Source of the DNA: DASUPK01 sp963819715
GTDB taxonomy: Bacteria > Actinomycetota > Thermoleophilia > Solirubrobacterales > 70-9
Assembly: GCA_963819715.1 (NCBI GenBank)
Contig: CAWFXE010000006.1
Location: forward strand, 186,001-250,000
DNA length: 64,000 nucleotides
Direction: 5' to 3'
The notes beneath the pieces were generated by a model that saw only the letters and a list, made by a program, of their open reading frames with translations, ran no database searches and was not told the origin of the DNA. The translations under genes and the position numbers were made by a program. Of the stretch, positions 51,429 through 60,581 are shown one piece after another; within the stretch, counting starts at the first letter, position 1; every line of letters begins with the position of its first letter.

Positions 51429-52324
51429 CGGGGCTCCAGCTTCTCCCAGAACTCCGTGTCGTGCCCGGGGACGATGAGCGCGTACGGATAAGTGCGCCGA
51501 TAGGCCTGCAGCTCCCGGAGGGAGCGGCGCCAGTTGTGCTCGTCGGCCATCATCGTCGGCTCCGCCTGGCCCTCGAACTGCTTCCAGTCGTAGGCGGCGT
51601 CCCCGACGATCACGAAGTCACGTCGCGGCAGCTTCAGGATCACCGAGGTATGGCCGGCGCTGTGCCCGGGCGTGTACGCGAGCCGGACGGAGCCGTCTCC
51701 GAAGAGATCGAAGGTGCGGCCGAATGGCCCGTATGACTCGACGAGATCCCCGTCGAAGTCGACCGTTGCGAACTCGAACGCGAAGTCGTAGTGGGAGGGG
51801 TGATAGCCGCGCAGCAGAGGCAGGCGTCCCGTCGTGGCTGCCTCCCACTCGGTCGCGCTGAGCACGAACCGTGCCTCGGGGAACACCTCGATCGCCGATG
51901 CATGGTCCTCGTGCAGGTGGGTGAGGACGACGACATCGATGTCCCCCGCATCGAGCCCGCGCTTGCGGAGCTGCGAGACGATGTCCTCGCCCTCGGCCAC
52001 CCTGTAGTGGCGGCCGGAGAAGCGGCCGAGGTTGTCGCGCGGGTCCCGCACGACGGAGGGGTGGAGGCCCGTGTCGACGAGGATGTTCCCGGCGCTCGGG
52101 TGGCGCGCCAGGTAGGCGGGAACCGGGCGGGATTCCCACTCCTCCGGCTTCGAGCCGATGCCGAGGGATCGCAACCGGGCGACCGGCCCGCGCCCGGCCC
52201 GGTTGAAGAAGGTGGCGGGCCAGAGCGCATCGCCCGTATGCAGGGGCTCGATGATCAGGGCGGCTCCCTCGGTACGGCCGGGCAGTGGCGCCTCCAGGGG
52301 AGTCGGCTCCGCATTCACGGACAT
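51416..52324 (-). CDS. MBL-fold metallo-hydrolase, N-acyl-homoserine-lactonase-like
   Basis: 302 residues, metallo-beta-lactamase fold. The dinuclear zinc motif is THLHEDH, with a second Asp in FVIVGDAAYD and His in VPGHDTEFW. TPGHSAGHTSV supplies another metal His. The layout with an N-terminal extension fits AHL-lactonase-like proteins (AttM/AiiA group), but many relatives have other esters as substrates. The start is ATG 52324, 25 bases divergent from the SDR. Its end overlaps plsC by 13 bases. Confidence 0.88.
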   Translation of the reverse strand: MSVNAEPTPLEAPLPGRTEGAALIIEPLHTGDALWPATFFNRAGRGPVARLRSLGIGSKPEEWESRPVPAYLARHPSAGNILVDTGLHPSVVRDPRDNLGRFSGRHYRVAEGEDIVSQLRKRGLDAGDIDVVVLTHLHEDHASAIEVFPEARFVLSATEWEAATTGRLPLLRGYHPSHYDFAFEFATVDFDGDLVESYGPFGRTFDLFGDGSVRLAYTPGHSAGHTSVILKLPRRDFVIVGDAAYDWKQFEGQAEPTMMADEHNWRRSLRELQAYRRTYPYALIVPGHDTEFWEKLEPRYEE

Positions 52325-52349
52325 TGCAGCCAGCTTATGCTCACCGGCG

Positions 52350-53192
52350 ATGAGCTCACGAATCTTCGCGCCCGGATTGCTGGACGGACAGGTCTGCGTG
52401 GTCTCGGGCGCCGGTACCGGCCTTGGCAAGGCGACGGCGCTCGAGTTGACCGCCCTGGGCGCCACCGTGGTCGGGTGCGGGCGCCGTGAGGAGCCTCTGC
52501 AGGGAATGGTCGACGAGGTTGCCGGCCGCGGCGGCAAGGCCGAGTTCGAGGCGCTCGACATCCGCGACGACGAGGCCGTGGACGGCTTCATGGACGGGAT
52601 CGTCGAGCGGCACGGCCGCATCGACCTGCTGGTCAACAACGCCGGCGGTCAGTTCCTCAGCCCGGCCGAGGCGATCACCCCGAAGGGCTTCCGCACGGTG
52701 ATCGAGCTCAACGTCCAGGGGACCTGGCAGATGACCCACGCCGCGGCGACCAAGGCGTTCATCCCCCAGGAGAGCGGCAAGGTGATCAGCATCACCGTCT
52801 CCCCGCACATGGGCTTCCCGGGGATGGTCCACACCGGCGCGGCGCGCGCGGCCGTCGAGAACATGATGCGGACGCTGTCCGTCGAGTGGGCCCGGTTCGG
52901 GATCCGCCTGCTCGCGGTCGCCATCGGCCAGTTCGACACCGAGACGCTCAGGACCAAGTACCCGAAGGCGATCGTGGACAACGTCGCCGGCACCGTCCCC
53001 CTGGGGCGGCTCGGGACCGAGGACGAGATGGCCTGGCTGATGGCCTATCTGGCCTCGCCGGCGGGCGACTTCTTCTCAGGCTCGGTGCTCACGCTCGACG
53101 GCGCGCGAGACAACTGGTTCGGTGCCTGGCCACCCGGAGGAGCAGCCGGCGACGGCGGCGAGCCGCTCGCGGAGGAGCGTAAGAAGGACTAG
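52350..53192 (+). CDS. SDR family protein, peroxisomal trans-2-enoyl-CoA reductase-like
   Basis: 280 residues. Rossmann motif VSGAGTGLGKATALEL, NNAGG at about residue 96, and the block VHTGAARAAVENMMRTLSVE. The usual YxxxK is absent; instead the His-x-Gly-Ala-Ala-Arg pattern matches human PECR-type enoyl-CoA reductases, where Tyr is displaced. It probably reduces trans-2-enoyl-CoA with NADPH in fatty acyl chain metabolism. The C-terminal tail is poorly conserved. ATG 52350 is in good position 25 bases from the divergent lactonase-like gene. Confidence 0.83.
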   Translation: MSSRIFAPGLLDGQVCVVSGAGTGLGKATALELTALGATVVGCGRREEPLQGMVDEVAGRGGKAEFEALDIRDDEAVDGFMDGIVERHGRIDLLVNNAGGQFLSPAEAITPKGFRTVIELNVQGTWQMTHAAATKAFIPQESGKVISITVSPHMGFPGMVHTGAARAAVENMMRTLSVEWARFGIRLLAVAIGQFDTETLRTKYPKAIVDNVAGTVPLGRLGTEDEMAWLMAYLASPAGDFFSGSVLTLDGARDNWFGAWPPGGAAGDGGEPLAEERKKD

Positions 53193-53974
53193 CCGCGTCT
53201 GCCGGCGGCGATTACGTAGAGGTGCCGGATCACGAGGCCCTCCTGGTCCTGGACGGCCTTGAGACCCGTTGCGGCGCCGCCGCCGGCCTCGACCTCGAGG
53301 GCAGCCAGGATCTCCTTCGCCGCAGGCTCGGCCGGCTGCCCCTGCTCGATCCAGCGCACCGCGTCGAGCGTCCGGCGCCGCTCCGAGGCGAGCTCGGCCG
53401 CGATGCCCGCCTCGACCATCAGGCCGATCAGCTCGTCGGTGCCGAGCGCTCGCGTGTGGCTCGGGTCGCGCAGGCGCTCGAGTCCATCCCGCCGGTCCGC
53501 GAAGCTGCCGTCCTCCGCGACCATGTCGATCACCGCGACGAGGCCGCCCGGCCTGCAGACCCGGGCCATCTCCCGGGCGGCGAGCCCGGGATCGTCCAGA
53601 TGGTGAAACGCGAAGCGGCTGACGACGACGTCGAATTGGGCATCGGGGAATGGCAGCCGGGTGGCGTCGCCCTCGGTGAACAGCACGTTCCGCGCGTCGT
53701 CGTCGGCTGCCGATGCCGCCCCCGTGGCGAGCATCTCGGGCGTCAGGTCGACGATGACAGCGAAAGCCGCGCGCTCCGCGAGATGGCGGCCGAGCCGCCC
53801 GCTGCCGCCGGCGACGTCGAGCACCACGTCAGTCTCGGAGACCGGCACGTGCGCGCCGATCCAATCCAGGAGATCGCGATCTCGGAAGATTGATCCCGCG
53901 ACCTCGAACGAGGCCGCCTGCTTCGCGAACTCACGCTTGGTGGTCGCGCGGTGTGTCGCTTCGGGTTCGCTCAG
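53189..53974 (-). CDS. Class I SAM-dependent methyltransferase (probable CTG start)
   Basis: 261 residues. SAM-binding motif I is VVLDVAGGSGRLGRHL, followed by motif II/III regions (LFTEGDATRLPFPDAQFDVV and FHHLDDPGLAAREMARVCRPGG), typical of UbiE/arsenite-methyltransferase-like enzymes. No ATG, GTG or TTG occurs in frame before the conserved N-terminus (ATTKREFAKQAASFE). The only good candidate is CTG 53974, overlapping the preceding SDR stop as CTGA, like other couplings in this window. It closes the thioesterase-SDR-methyltransferase operon. Substrate unknown. Confidence 0.82.
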   Translation of the reverse strand: MSEPEATHRATTKREFAKQAASFEVAGSIFRDRDLLDWIGAHVPVSETDVVLDVAGGSGRLGRHLAERAAFAVIVDLTPEMLATGAASAADDDARNVLFTEGDATRLPFPDAQFDVVVSRFAFHHLDDPGLAAREMARVCRPGGLVAVIDMVAEDGSFADRRDGLERLRDPSHTRALGTDELIGLMVEAGIAAELASERRRTLDAVRWIEQGQPAEPAAKEILAALEVEAGGGAATGLKAVQDQEGLVIRHLYVIAAGRRG

Positions 53975-54807
53975 GAATACATCCCGGTGAACTGCCCCCC
54001 GGTGGCGTTGATCACCTGGCCGTGGATGAAGTTGGAGTATTCCGAACAGAGGAATGCGATCGGCCCGGCCGCGTCCGAGGGCTCCGCCGGGCGGCCGAGC
54101 GGGATGGTCATTCGCGCCATCTGACGCATCTGCTCCGGAATACCGAGCGACACTTCCTCGGTGCTCTCGCCGGCAGCCTCCATCGTCTCTCCCTTTTCCT
54201 TCGCCTGGGTGAGGCGGGTCTCGACGAAGCCGAAGGCGACCGCGTTGGAGTTGACCTTGAACTGGCCCCACTCCTTGGCGATGGTCTTCGTCAGGCCCGT
54301 AAGCCCAGCTTTGGCGGACGAGTAGTTGGCCTGGCCGGCGTTCCCCATCGTGCCCGAGATCGAGGTGATGTTGACGATCTTGCGGAAGACCTCCTGGCCG
54401 TCCGCGGCCTCCTTCTTGGCCGCCTCGCGCCAGGTCGGCGCGATGGCGCGGATCACGCGGAACGGCACGATCGTGTGGATGTCGAGCATCGCCTGGAACT
54501 GCTCGTCGGACATCTTGTGGACGACGCCGTCCCACGTGTAGCCGGCGTTGTTGACGACGGCATCGACCTGCCCGAAGGCGTCGAGTGCCGCCTTCACCAG
54601 CTGGTCCGGAACGTCTGGCTTGGTGAGGTCGCCCGCGAAGACGGCCGTCTCGCCATCGATCTCCTTCGCCGCCTCCTCGGCGACATCGCCGTCAAGGTCG
54701 TTGATCAACACCCTGGCGCCCTCTCGCACGAACAGCTCGGCGGTCGCCCTGCCGATGCCGCGCGCCGAGCCGGTGATGATCGCGCTCTTTCCGTCAAGGA
54801 TTCCCAA
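53971..54807 (-). CDS. SDR family oxidoreductase (FabG-like)
   Basis: 278 residues from TTG 54807, which has GAGGAGG at optimal distance and gives the standard opening GILDGKSAIITGSARGIG. The frame is open up to 54885 (MSSPMGSPHTG), which would overlap the thioesterase by 41 bases. Catalytic residues: Asn in NNAG, Ser in TSISGTMG and Tyr/Lys in ANYSSAKAG. It probably reduces or oxidises a 3-hydroxyacyl thioester, possibly with the acyl-CoA enzymes nearby. Confidence 0.9.
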   Translation of the reverse strand: MGILDGKSAIITGSARGIGRATAELFVREGARVLINDLDGDVAEEAAKEIDGETAVFAGDLTKPDVPDQLVKAALDAFGQVDAVVNNAGYTWDGVVHKMSDEQFQAMLDIHTIVPFRVIRAIAPTWREAAKKEAADGQEVFRKIVNITSISGTMGNAGQANYSSAKAGLTGLTKTIAKEWGQFKVNSNAVAFGFVETRLTQAKEKGETMEAAGESTEEVSLGIPEQMRQMARMTIPLGRPAEPSDAAGPIAFLCSEYSNFIHGQVINATGGQFTGMYS

Positions 54808-54844
54808 CTTCTTCGCCTCCTCGTGGTCTTTGGACGCGGGATTC

Positions 54845-55261
54845 TTACCCAAACCGGTATGTGGCGATCCCATGGGCGATGACATCGCCCTCGGGATCGG
54901 TGACTCTCACCTCGCAGAAGCTGAGGCGGCCGCCGCGCTTTGCCACCCGGGCCTCCGCTCGGAGGTCGACCCCGCTCGCGGCCGACGCGTAGTTGACCGA
55001 CAGCGAGACCGTTGAGCCGGCGACGCTCTCCGGCACTTCATCTGTCGCCCATGCGGCCGCCATCGCCGCGGTGTCGATCAGGGCTCCGATCGCGCCGCCG
55101 TGGACGACGTCGCCGATCGTGGCCAGCTCCGGCTTGAACGGGAGCTCGAGAACGGCCTCGTCGGTGCCGAGGGAGACGACCCTGATTCCCAGTTCCTTCG
55201 CGTGCGGCGAGTTGGGGATGAACTGCTCGATGATCTGCCGCCGGCTCGGCTCCTCGTTCAC
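54845..55261 (-). CDS. PaaI-like thioesterase (hotdog fold)
   Basis: 138 residues. The hotdog helix and catalytic motif are GDVVHGGAIGALIDTAAMAA, with the HGGxxxxxxD pattern of PaaI acyl-CoA thioesterases. The following strands contain VSLSVNYASAASGVDLRAEA. It hydrolyses acyl- or phenylacetyl-CoA-type thioesters. GTG start. It lies 37 bases before the TTG start of the SDR on the same strand, probably one transcript with it and the methyltransferase. Confidence 0.92.
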   Translation of the reverse strand: MNEEPSRRQIIEQFIPNSPHAKELGIRVVSLGTDEAVLELPFKPELATIGDVVHGGAIGALIDTAAMAAAWATDEVPESVAGSTVSLSVNYASAASGVDLRAEARVAKRGGRLSFCEVRVTDPEGDVIAHGIATYRFG

Positions 55262-55279
55262 ATGGAGACTGTATGTGAA

Positions 55280-56944
55280 TCAGAGGCCGAGGAGCGCCGG
55301 GCCAAGCGAGAAGACCGATCGGGGGTTGACCCCGTGCTCCTGCTCGAAGCGGTGCTGGAGGCGATCGTCGAAGAGCGACAGCAGCAGCTCTTCGCGGCTC
55401 GAGCCGAAGTCGCAGGCGGCGCGGTCGAGTGCCGCCAGGGACTGGTCCTGGAGGAAACCGGTGATGCCGCCGGTGTCGGGGAGGTTGCGGTCCTGGCAGG
55501 GGTCCCGGATCGGCACGGTCTCCTGCCCTTGGTCGGCGAAGACGATGCCGTAGCCGGCGAGGGCCGCGATCGACGCCACCGCGGCCGTCGCCAGCGCCGG
55601 CCGGGCGAGCGCGGCCCCGAACGCTCCAGAGAGCAGGATCAGCGCCGCCAGCAGCGCCAGCCCGGCGGTGACGATGAACGTGCTGCGGAAGGCTTCGCGG
55701 ACTGCCCCCGTGACGACGTCATCGAGGCGCTCGCCGAGGCGGTTGAGCTCCGGCAAGTCCCCGGAGTCGACGTCGGAGCGGGCGCTCTTGACGGAATCCT
55801 GGAGCTGGCCGCGGGGATCGTCAGTGTTGAGGCTGCCGAACAGGTCGGGGGCGATCGCGATCTTGTCCTCCGGCGGCAGCTGAGCGTCGAGGACGGCCGC
55901 GGTGCCCTGTTCGCGGGCTGAGTCGATGGTCGAGGTGAGGTTCGATGAGATCAACGGGGCCAGCGCCGCCAGCGCGATGGCGATGCCGGCGGAACGGATC
56001 GCCAGCAGTCGCGCGACGTCGTGCCGGGTGCGCTCGGGCATCAGCTCGCCGGAGAGGGCCGGCAGCGCCATGCCCATTCCGGCGCCCGCGAGCACCTGCG
56101 GCACCACCGTCCACCAGGCGGAGGCCGCCGGAAGGAGCGCCAGGCAGCCGACACCGCCCGCGACCATGATGCAGCCGGCGATCGCACGGGTCTGCGGGCT
56201 CCCCCGCATCCGCGAGGAGAGGATTGCCGCGACGGGCAGGACGCTGACGGCGAGGGCAGCTGCAAGCGGCTCGATGCTCCAGCCCGAGACCAAGAGCAAG
56301 ACGACCAGGAAGATCACCGCCGTGAGCGATGCGGAGAGCAGTCCCAGCGCGAGTGACTCCCTGAGCTGGAACGGCCCGGTCGGGCGGTCGGGATCGCGGC
56401 TGTCGTCGGGAACGACGCGCTCGCTGCGCGCGGCGACCAGCGCGACCACCATTCCCGGCAGTACGAGCGGCGCCTGGGCGAGGAAGATCGCTCGCCAGTC
56501 GAAGAGCTGGGTGAGCGCCCCGCCGAGCGCCGGACCAACGGCGATCCCGAAGACCGACGCGGCGACCCACATCCTCCGCCCGGGGCCGGGCCTGCCGGCG
56601 TTGAGGAGCTCGAAGGAGGCGACAAGCAGGGCGGCTCCGCCGAGGGCCTGGATGCCGCGCAGCCCGAGGAGCAGACCAAGCGAGTCGGAGGCTCCGCAGC
56701 CGAGCGAGGCCGCGCAGAAGAGGGCGAGGCCGGCCGCGCCGACGTGCGCGTCCCCATAGCGGCGGCAGAGCCAGGCGGCGGGAAGCAGCGCCAGGGCGAG
56801 CACGGCCGTGTAGACGCCCAGCACCAGGGCGACGCCCTCGACGGTCGCGTGCAGCTCGACCAGGATCGAGGGCAGGCCGAGGGTGACGATCGATGCGTCG
56901 GCCAGGGCAACGCCTGCCGCGAGGGCTATCGAGACGCGCCTCAC
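55280..56944 (-). CDS. MFS transporter, DHA2-like, with extra extracytoplasmic domain
   Basis: 554 residues. Helices 1-12 show MFS features: VALADASIVTLGLPSILVEL, RRYGDAHVG, then FGIAVGPALGGALTQ (antiporter motif C). Between helices 13 and 14 lies an outside-facing loop of about 100 residues (LDAQLPPEDKIAIAPDLFG onwards). The protein continues into a C-terminal soluble segment of about 80 residues (QGQETVPIRDPCQDRNLPDTGG), which is not usual for the family. Substrate unknown; drug or solute export is probable. GTG start. Confidence 0.88.
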   Translation of the reverse strand: MRRVSIALAAGVALADASIVTLGLPSILVELHATVEGVALVLGVYTAVLALALLPAAWLCRRYGDAHVGAAGLALFCAASLGCGASDSLGLLLGLRGIQALGGAALLVASFELLNAGRPGPGRRMWVAASVFGIAVGPALGGALTQLFDWRAIFLAQAPLVLPGMVVALVAARSERVVPDDSRDPDRPTGPFQLRESLALGLLSASLTAVIFLVVLLLVSGWSIEPLAAALAVSVLPVAAILSSRMRGSPQTRAIAGCIMVAGGVGCLALLPAASAWWTVVPQVLAGAGMGMALPALSGELMPERTRHDVARLLAIRSAGIAIALAALAPLISSNLTSTIDSAREQGTAAVLDAQLPPEDKIAIAPDLFGSLNTDDPRGQLQDSVKSARSDVDSGDLPELNRLGERLDDVVTGAVREAFRSTFIVTAGLALLAALILLSGAFGAALARPALATAAVASIAALAGYGIVFADQGQETVPIRDPCQDRNLPDTGGITGFLQDQSLAALDRAACDFGSSREELLLSLFDDRLQHRFEQEHGVNPRSVFSLGPALLGL

Positions 56945-56962
56945 GGGGCAAAGCTAGCGCGA

Positions 56963-56990
56963 GGGCCCCGCCGGCTCAGCGGCGGGGCCC
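56963..56990 (-). terminator. GC-rich hairpin between the MMPL and MFS genes
   Basis: GGGCCCCGCCG (56963-56973) and CGGCGGGGCCC (56980-56990) are perfectly complementary over 11 bases with a 6-base loop. It lies between the end of the minus-strand MMPL gene and the start of the minus-strand MFS gene. No T-run follows, so it could also be a leader or rho-related element, but a terminator is the most likely role. Confidence 0.6.
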
Positions 56991-57034
56991 AGGCGCGATT
57001 GGGGATCGGCGGAGGGAGAAGGTCCGCCGAGCTC

Positions 57035-59190
57035 TCAGCCCTCGGCCTCTCCGGTGGCGACCCTCCGGGGCAGGGAGGGCTTCACGCGGAGTAGCCGTGC
57101 GGGCCAAGTGGGGAGCCACCAGTTCCAGCGGCCCATCAGCGAGATCACGGCGGGCACGATCAGCGCCCTGATGATCGTCGCGTCGATCAGGATCCCGGCC
57201 GCCAGCCCGGTCGCGAACATCTTCACGCTGGTGTCCGGTCCCGACGCCATCGACATGAACGCCAGGAACAGGATCAGCGCCGCGCTGGTCACCAGCCTGC
57301 CGGTTCGCCCGATTCCCTGGACCACCGCGGTGTCCGTCGACCGGTGCGGTCGTACTCCTCCCGCATCCGGGAGAGGATGAACACCTCGTAGTCCATGGAG
57401 AGGCCGAACAGGAAGGCGAAGATGATCAGCGGCATCCACGACTGGATCGAGCCGGTCGCCTGGATGCCCCAGATCGCCTCGGAGCCATGTCCGTCCTGCC
57501 AGACCAGGACGAGCACGCCCCAGGCCGCAGCCACGCTGAGGATGTTCAGGATGATCGCCTTCAGCGGCAGCAGCAGCGAGCGGAATGCCCTCGCCAGCAG
57601 GATGAACGTCGTGATCGCGATCAGGGCGATCATCAGCGGGAAGCTGCCGTACACCGCGTCGATGAAGTCCTGGTTCGCGGCTGGACCGCCGCCCACCCGG
57701 ACTCCGGCGCCGGCTGAATGAGCAGCATCACGGACGCCGCTGAGGGTGTCGTGCCCCTCCGGCGTCCCGCTGTCGGGGATCGGAATGGCCTCGACGATGT
57801 GGCTACCAGCACGGTTCCAGTCCGGACCGCTCGGCGCGACCGCGCCGTGGATGCCCTGGACCTTGTTCAGGTCAGAGGCGACCGTGGCGGGGTCGGTATT
57901 GCCCTCGACGAGGATCTCGTGCGGCAGGATCGAACCCTCGCCGATGCCGGCGCTCTCGAGCTGCTTCAGGCCCTGCTCCGCGGGACCGCTCTTGGCGATC
58001 GTGTTCGCATCGGACGCGCCGAGCTGGAGGTTCGTCGCAGCCAGTGCCAGCGCCAGGATCACGGCCAGGCCGGCGCCCGCGGCGAGCCAGCGCCGCCGCG
58101 AGACGGCCTGCGCCCAGCGGGTCCAGGCCCGGCTCGCCTTGTCGTCGGTGCGCCGGTGTGGCCAGTCGAGCTTCGCCCCGGCCTTCGCCAGGATCACCGG
58201 CAACAGCGTGATCGCCACCAGCGTCGAGACCAGCGGGATCAGCATGCCGCCGTATCCCATCGAGCGCAGGAACGGCAGCGGCAACGCGATCAGCGCCAAC
58301 AGCCCGATGGCGACGGTGATGCCGCTGAAGACAACCGCGCGGCCCGCCGTCTCCATAGCTCGCTGCACCGCCTCGTCACCCGTATGGCCGTGAGTTCGCT
58401 CCTCCCGCCAGCGCGATACCACCAGCAGCGAGTAGTCGATCGCAACGCCCAGCCCGACTAGCGCCACCAGGAACTGCACGATCGGCGAGACGTCGGTGAA
58501 CGTCGTCAGGCCGAGCAGCAGCAGGAACGTGGTCATGATCGAGCAGATCGCCATCCCGATCGGAACGATCGCCAGGAACGACGCGAAGACGAAGGCGAGC
58601 ACGATCAGCGCGCCGAAGCCGCCGATCAGTGCCTCCAGCAGCACTCCTGGTCCGTCCCCGCCGCCGGTCGACTGCTGCAGCGCGTCGAAGCCGGTGACGT
58701 GCACCGGCGCTCCTGCCACGGTCATGCCGCCGACCGCCTTCTTGACGTCCGTCGCCGCGTTTGGGTTGTCGCCGAAAGCCGAGTCGGGGTCGGGCTTCGG
58801 GTAGACGATCGCGAAAGTCGTGTGGCCGTCGTCCGAGACGAAGGCCTTGTCCCCAGTTGAGGCGTACGACGCGACTCGGGAACCCGGAAGCGTCTTCGCG
58901 AGCTTGTCGTCGAGGTTCGTCAGGTCACGCTTCACCTGAGGAGAGTCGACCGATTGACCGTCGGGGATCTTGACCACCGGCAGCAGGGGTGAGGTGTCCC
59001 CGCCCGTGCCGTTGTACTTCGCGGCGATTGTCTCGTTCGTCTCCCACCCCTCCTTGTTGGGCACGGAGAACTTCTGGTCGAGCGCCCGGCTCGCGGGTCC
59101 TGCGGCCATGATCCCGGCGACCGTCAGCACGATCCACGAGATGACGACTGTTCGTTTGTGGGCAAGTACCCAGCGGGTGAGTGGTGCCAC
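57035..59190 (-). pseudogene. MMPL family transporter, frameshifted near the C-terminus
   Basis: From GTG 59190, 633 residues are read before the frame diverges. Helix 1 is VVISWIVLTVAGIMAAG. The G-x-D-Y motifs are GVAIDYSLLVVSRWREER and GLSMDYEVFILSRMREEY, and a central block of helices is present. After REEYDRTG the frame breaks at about 57340-57343 (ACCGGT), where one missing base, probably a third G, would restore it. The other frame then continues STDTAVVQGIGRTGRLVTSA to the true end EGEAEG-like tail at 57035. Intact length would be about 718 residues, normal for the family. Either a true frameshift or a sequencing error. Confidence 0.87.
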
Positions 59191-59231
59191 GAGGTCCCTC
59201 CTGTGTTTGGTCAGTTGCCTTGAAGACGTTT

Positions 59232-59255
59232 GCGAGGTCTGAGAATGGACCTCGC
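59232..59255. promoter_or_regulatory. Inverted repeat in the MMPL upstream region
   Basis: GCGAGGTC (59232-59239) and GACCTCGC (59248-59255) are perfect complements around 8 bases, 42 bases upstream of the MMPL GTG start. This is typical of a repressor operator or a leader hairpin. No regulator gene is adjacent. The rest of the 192-base gap between the MMPL start and the acyl-CoA dehydrogenase stop is not coding. Confidence 0.5.
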
Positions 59256-59382
59256 GCGTCCCGCCTTCTATTGGGGATGACCCTTATTCAGCCCGGAATT
59301 CATCTCTAGGTGTGTGACGGCTGACCAGGAGCTCTCGTGACACCGACCGTCCTCTTTAGACAGCAAGAATCGGTCCTTATCC

Positions 59383-60561
59383 CTACAACCCGAGCTGCTT
59401 GCCCAGGATCTCCTTCATGACCTCGTCAGTGCCGCCGCCGATCGGGCCCAGCCGGGCGTCGCGGTACGCGCGCTCGACCCCGTACTCCCGCATGTAGCCG
59501 TAGCCCCCGTGGATCTGGATCGCCTCGTCGGCCACGTCGCAGATCGCGCGCTGGGTGAAGAGCTTGGCCTGGGTCACCTCGCGGGTCGCGTCCCCGCCGG
59601 CGGCGAACTTGCGCAGGCAGGCGTAGGTGAGCGCCCGGGAGACCTCGATCTTCACCGACATCTCGGCGAACTTGTGGCGGATCGCCTGGAAGCGGCCGAT
59701 CGGCCGGCCGAAGGCCTCGCGCTCCTTGGCGTAGGCGAGAGTCTGCTCGAAGACCTTCTGCATGCCGCCGACGGCCCCCAGCGCCATGGTCAGCCGCTCC
59801 CACTGGAAGTTGGCCATGATCAGCTTGAAGCCCTCATCCAGCTCTCCGAGGAGGTTCTCGTCGGGGACCTCGACGTCGCTGAAGGAGAGCTCGCCGGTGT
59901 CCGAGGCGTGCCAGCCCATCTTCTCCAGCTTCGAGACCACCTCGTAGCCGGGCATGCCCCGCTCGAGCACCAGGAAGGAGATGCCGTGGTGGCCTCCCTC
60001 ATGAGTGGTCTTGACCGCGCAGACCAGGAAGTCGGCGCGCACGCCATTCGTGATGAAGGTCTTCGCGCCGTTGACGACGTAGCCGCCGTCGACCTTCTTG
60101 GCGGTGGTCCGCAGCGAGGCGACGTCGGAGCCGGCGCCGGGCTCGGTGATCCCAAGGGCGCCGACCAGCTCGCCCTTGATCCCGGGTACCAGCCAACGCT
60201 GCTTCTGCTCCTCGGTCCCGAACTTCCAGATCGGCGGCATCGCGATCTCGGCGTGGGCCCCCAGGCCGGCGGCGACGCCACCGCTGCCGCCCGAGCGGGA
60301 GAGCTCCTCGACCCAGACTGCGTCGTGGACGTAGTCGCCGCCCTGGCCGCCGTATTCGGTCTCGAACTTGAGCCCCAGGAAGCCGAGCTCGCCGCAGCGG
60401 TTGTAGAGCTCCCGCGGGAACTCGCGCGCCTCCTCCCACTCCTCGACGTGCGGCGCGATCTCCTTGGTGACGAAGCGCCGCACCGACTCGCGGAGCTCCT
60501 CGTGCTCCTCGGTGAAGGGCGGGAGGAGCGCTCGCTCCCCGCTGTCCTTGATCACGTCCAC
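59383..60561 (-). CDS. Acyl-CoA dehydrogenase
   Basis: 392 residues, FAD-dependent alpha-beta desaturation of acyl-CoA. ALGITEPGAGSDVASLRTTA and TFITNGVRADFLVCAV are the classical blocks. The C-terminus is GGYGYMREYGVERAYRDARLG followed by IGGGTDEVM. The Glu of the usual YEGT motif is absent (GGGT); the catalytic base is probably Glu in NFQWERLTMALG on helix G, as in isovaleryl-CoA and long-chain enzymes. The GTG start follows the DUF7144 gene by 20 bases. Its DNA shares a 91-base near-identical patch with the second dehydrogenase. Confidence 0.94.
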   Translation of the reverse strand: MDVIKDSGERALLPPFTEEHEELRESVRRFVTKEIAPHVEEWEEAREFPRELYNRCGELGFLGLKFETEYGGQGGDYVHDAVWVEELSRSGGSGGVAAGLGAHAEIAMPPIWKFGTEEQKQRWLVPGIKGELVGALGITEPGAGSDVASLRTTAKKVDGGYVVNGAKTFITNGVRADFLVCAVKTTHEGGHHGISFLVLERGMPGYEVVSKLEKMGWHASDTGELSFSDVEVPDENLLGELDEGFKLIMANFQWERLTMALGAVGGMQKVFEQTLAYAKEREAFGRPIGRFQAIRHKFAEMSVKIEVSRALTYACLRKFAAGGDATREVTQAKLFTQRAICDVADEAIQIHGGYGYMREYGVERAYRDARLGPIGGGTDEVMKEILGKQLGL

Positions 60562-60581
60562 AGGCGGAGCCTAGACCGCCG

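Noticed and set aside
54808..54885. SDR start at the ATG codons 54885 or 54873
   Set aside because: They would overlap the thioesterase end and add a non-conserved tail; TTG 54807 has GAGGAGG and yields the usual SDR N-terminus.
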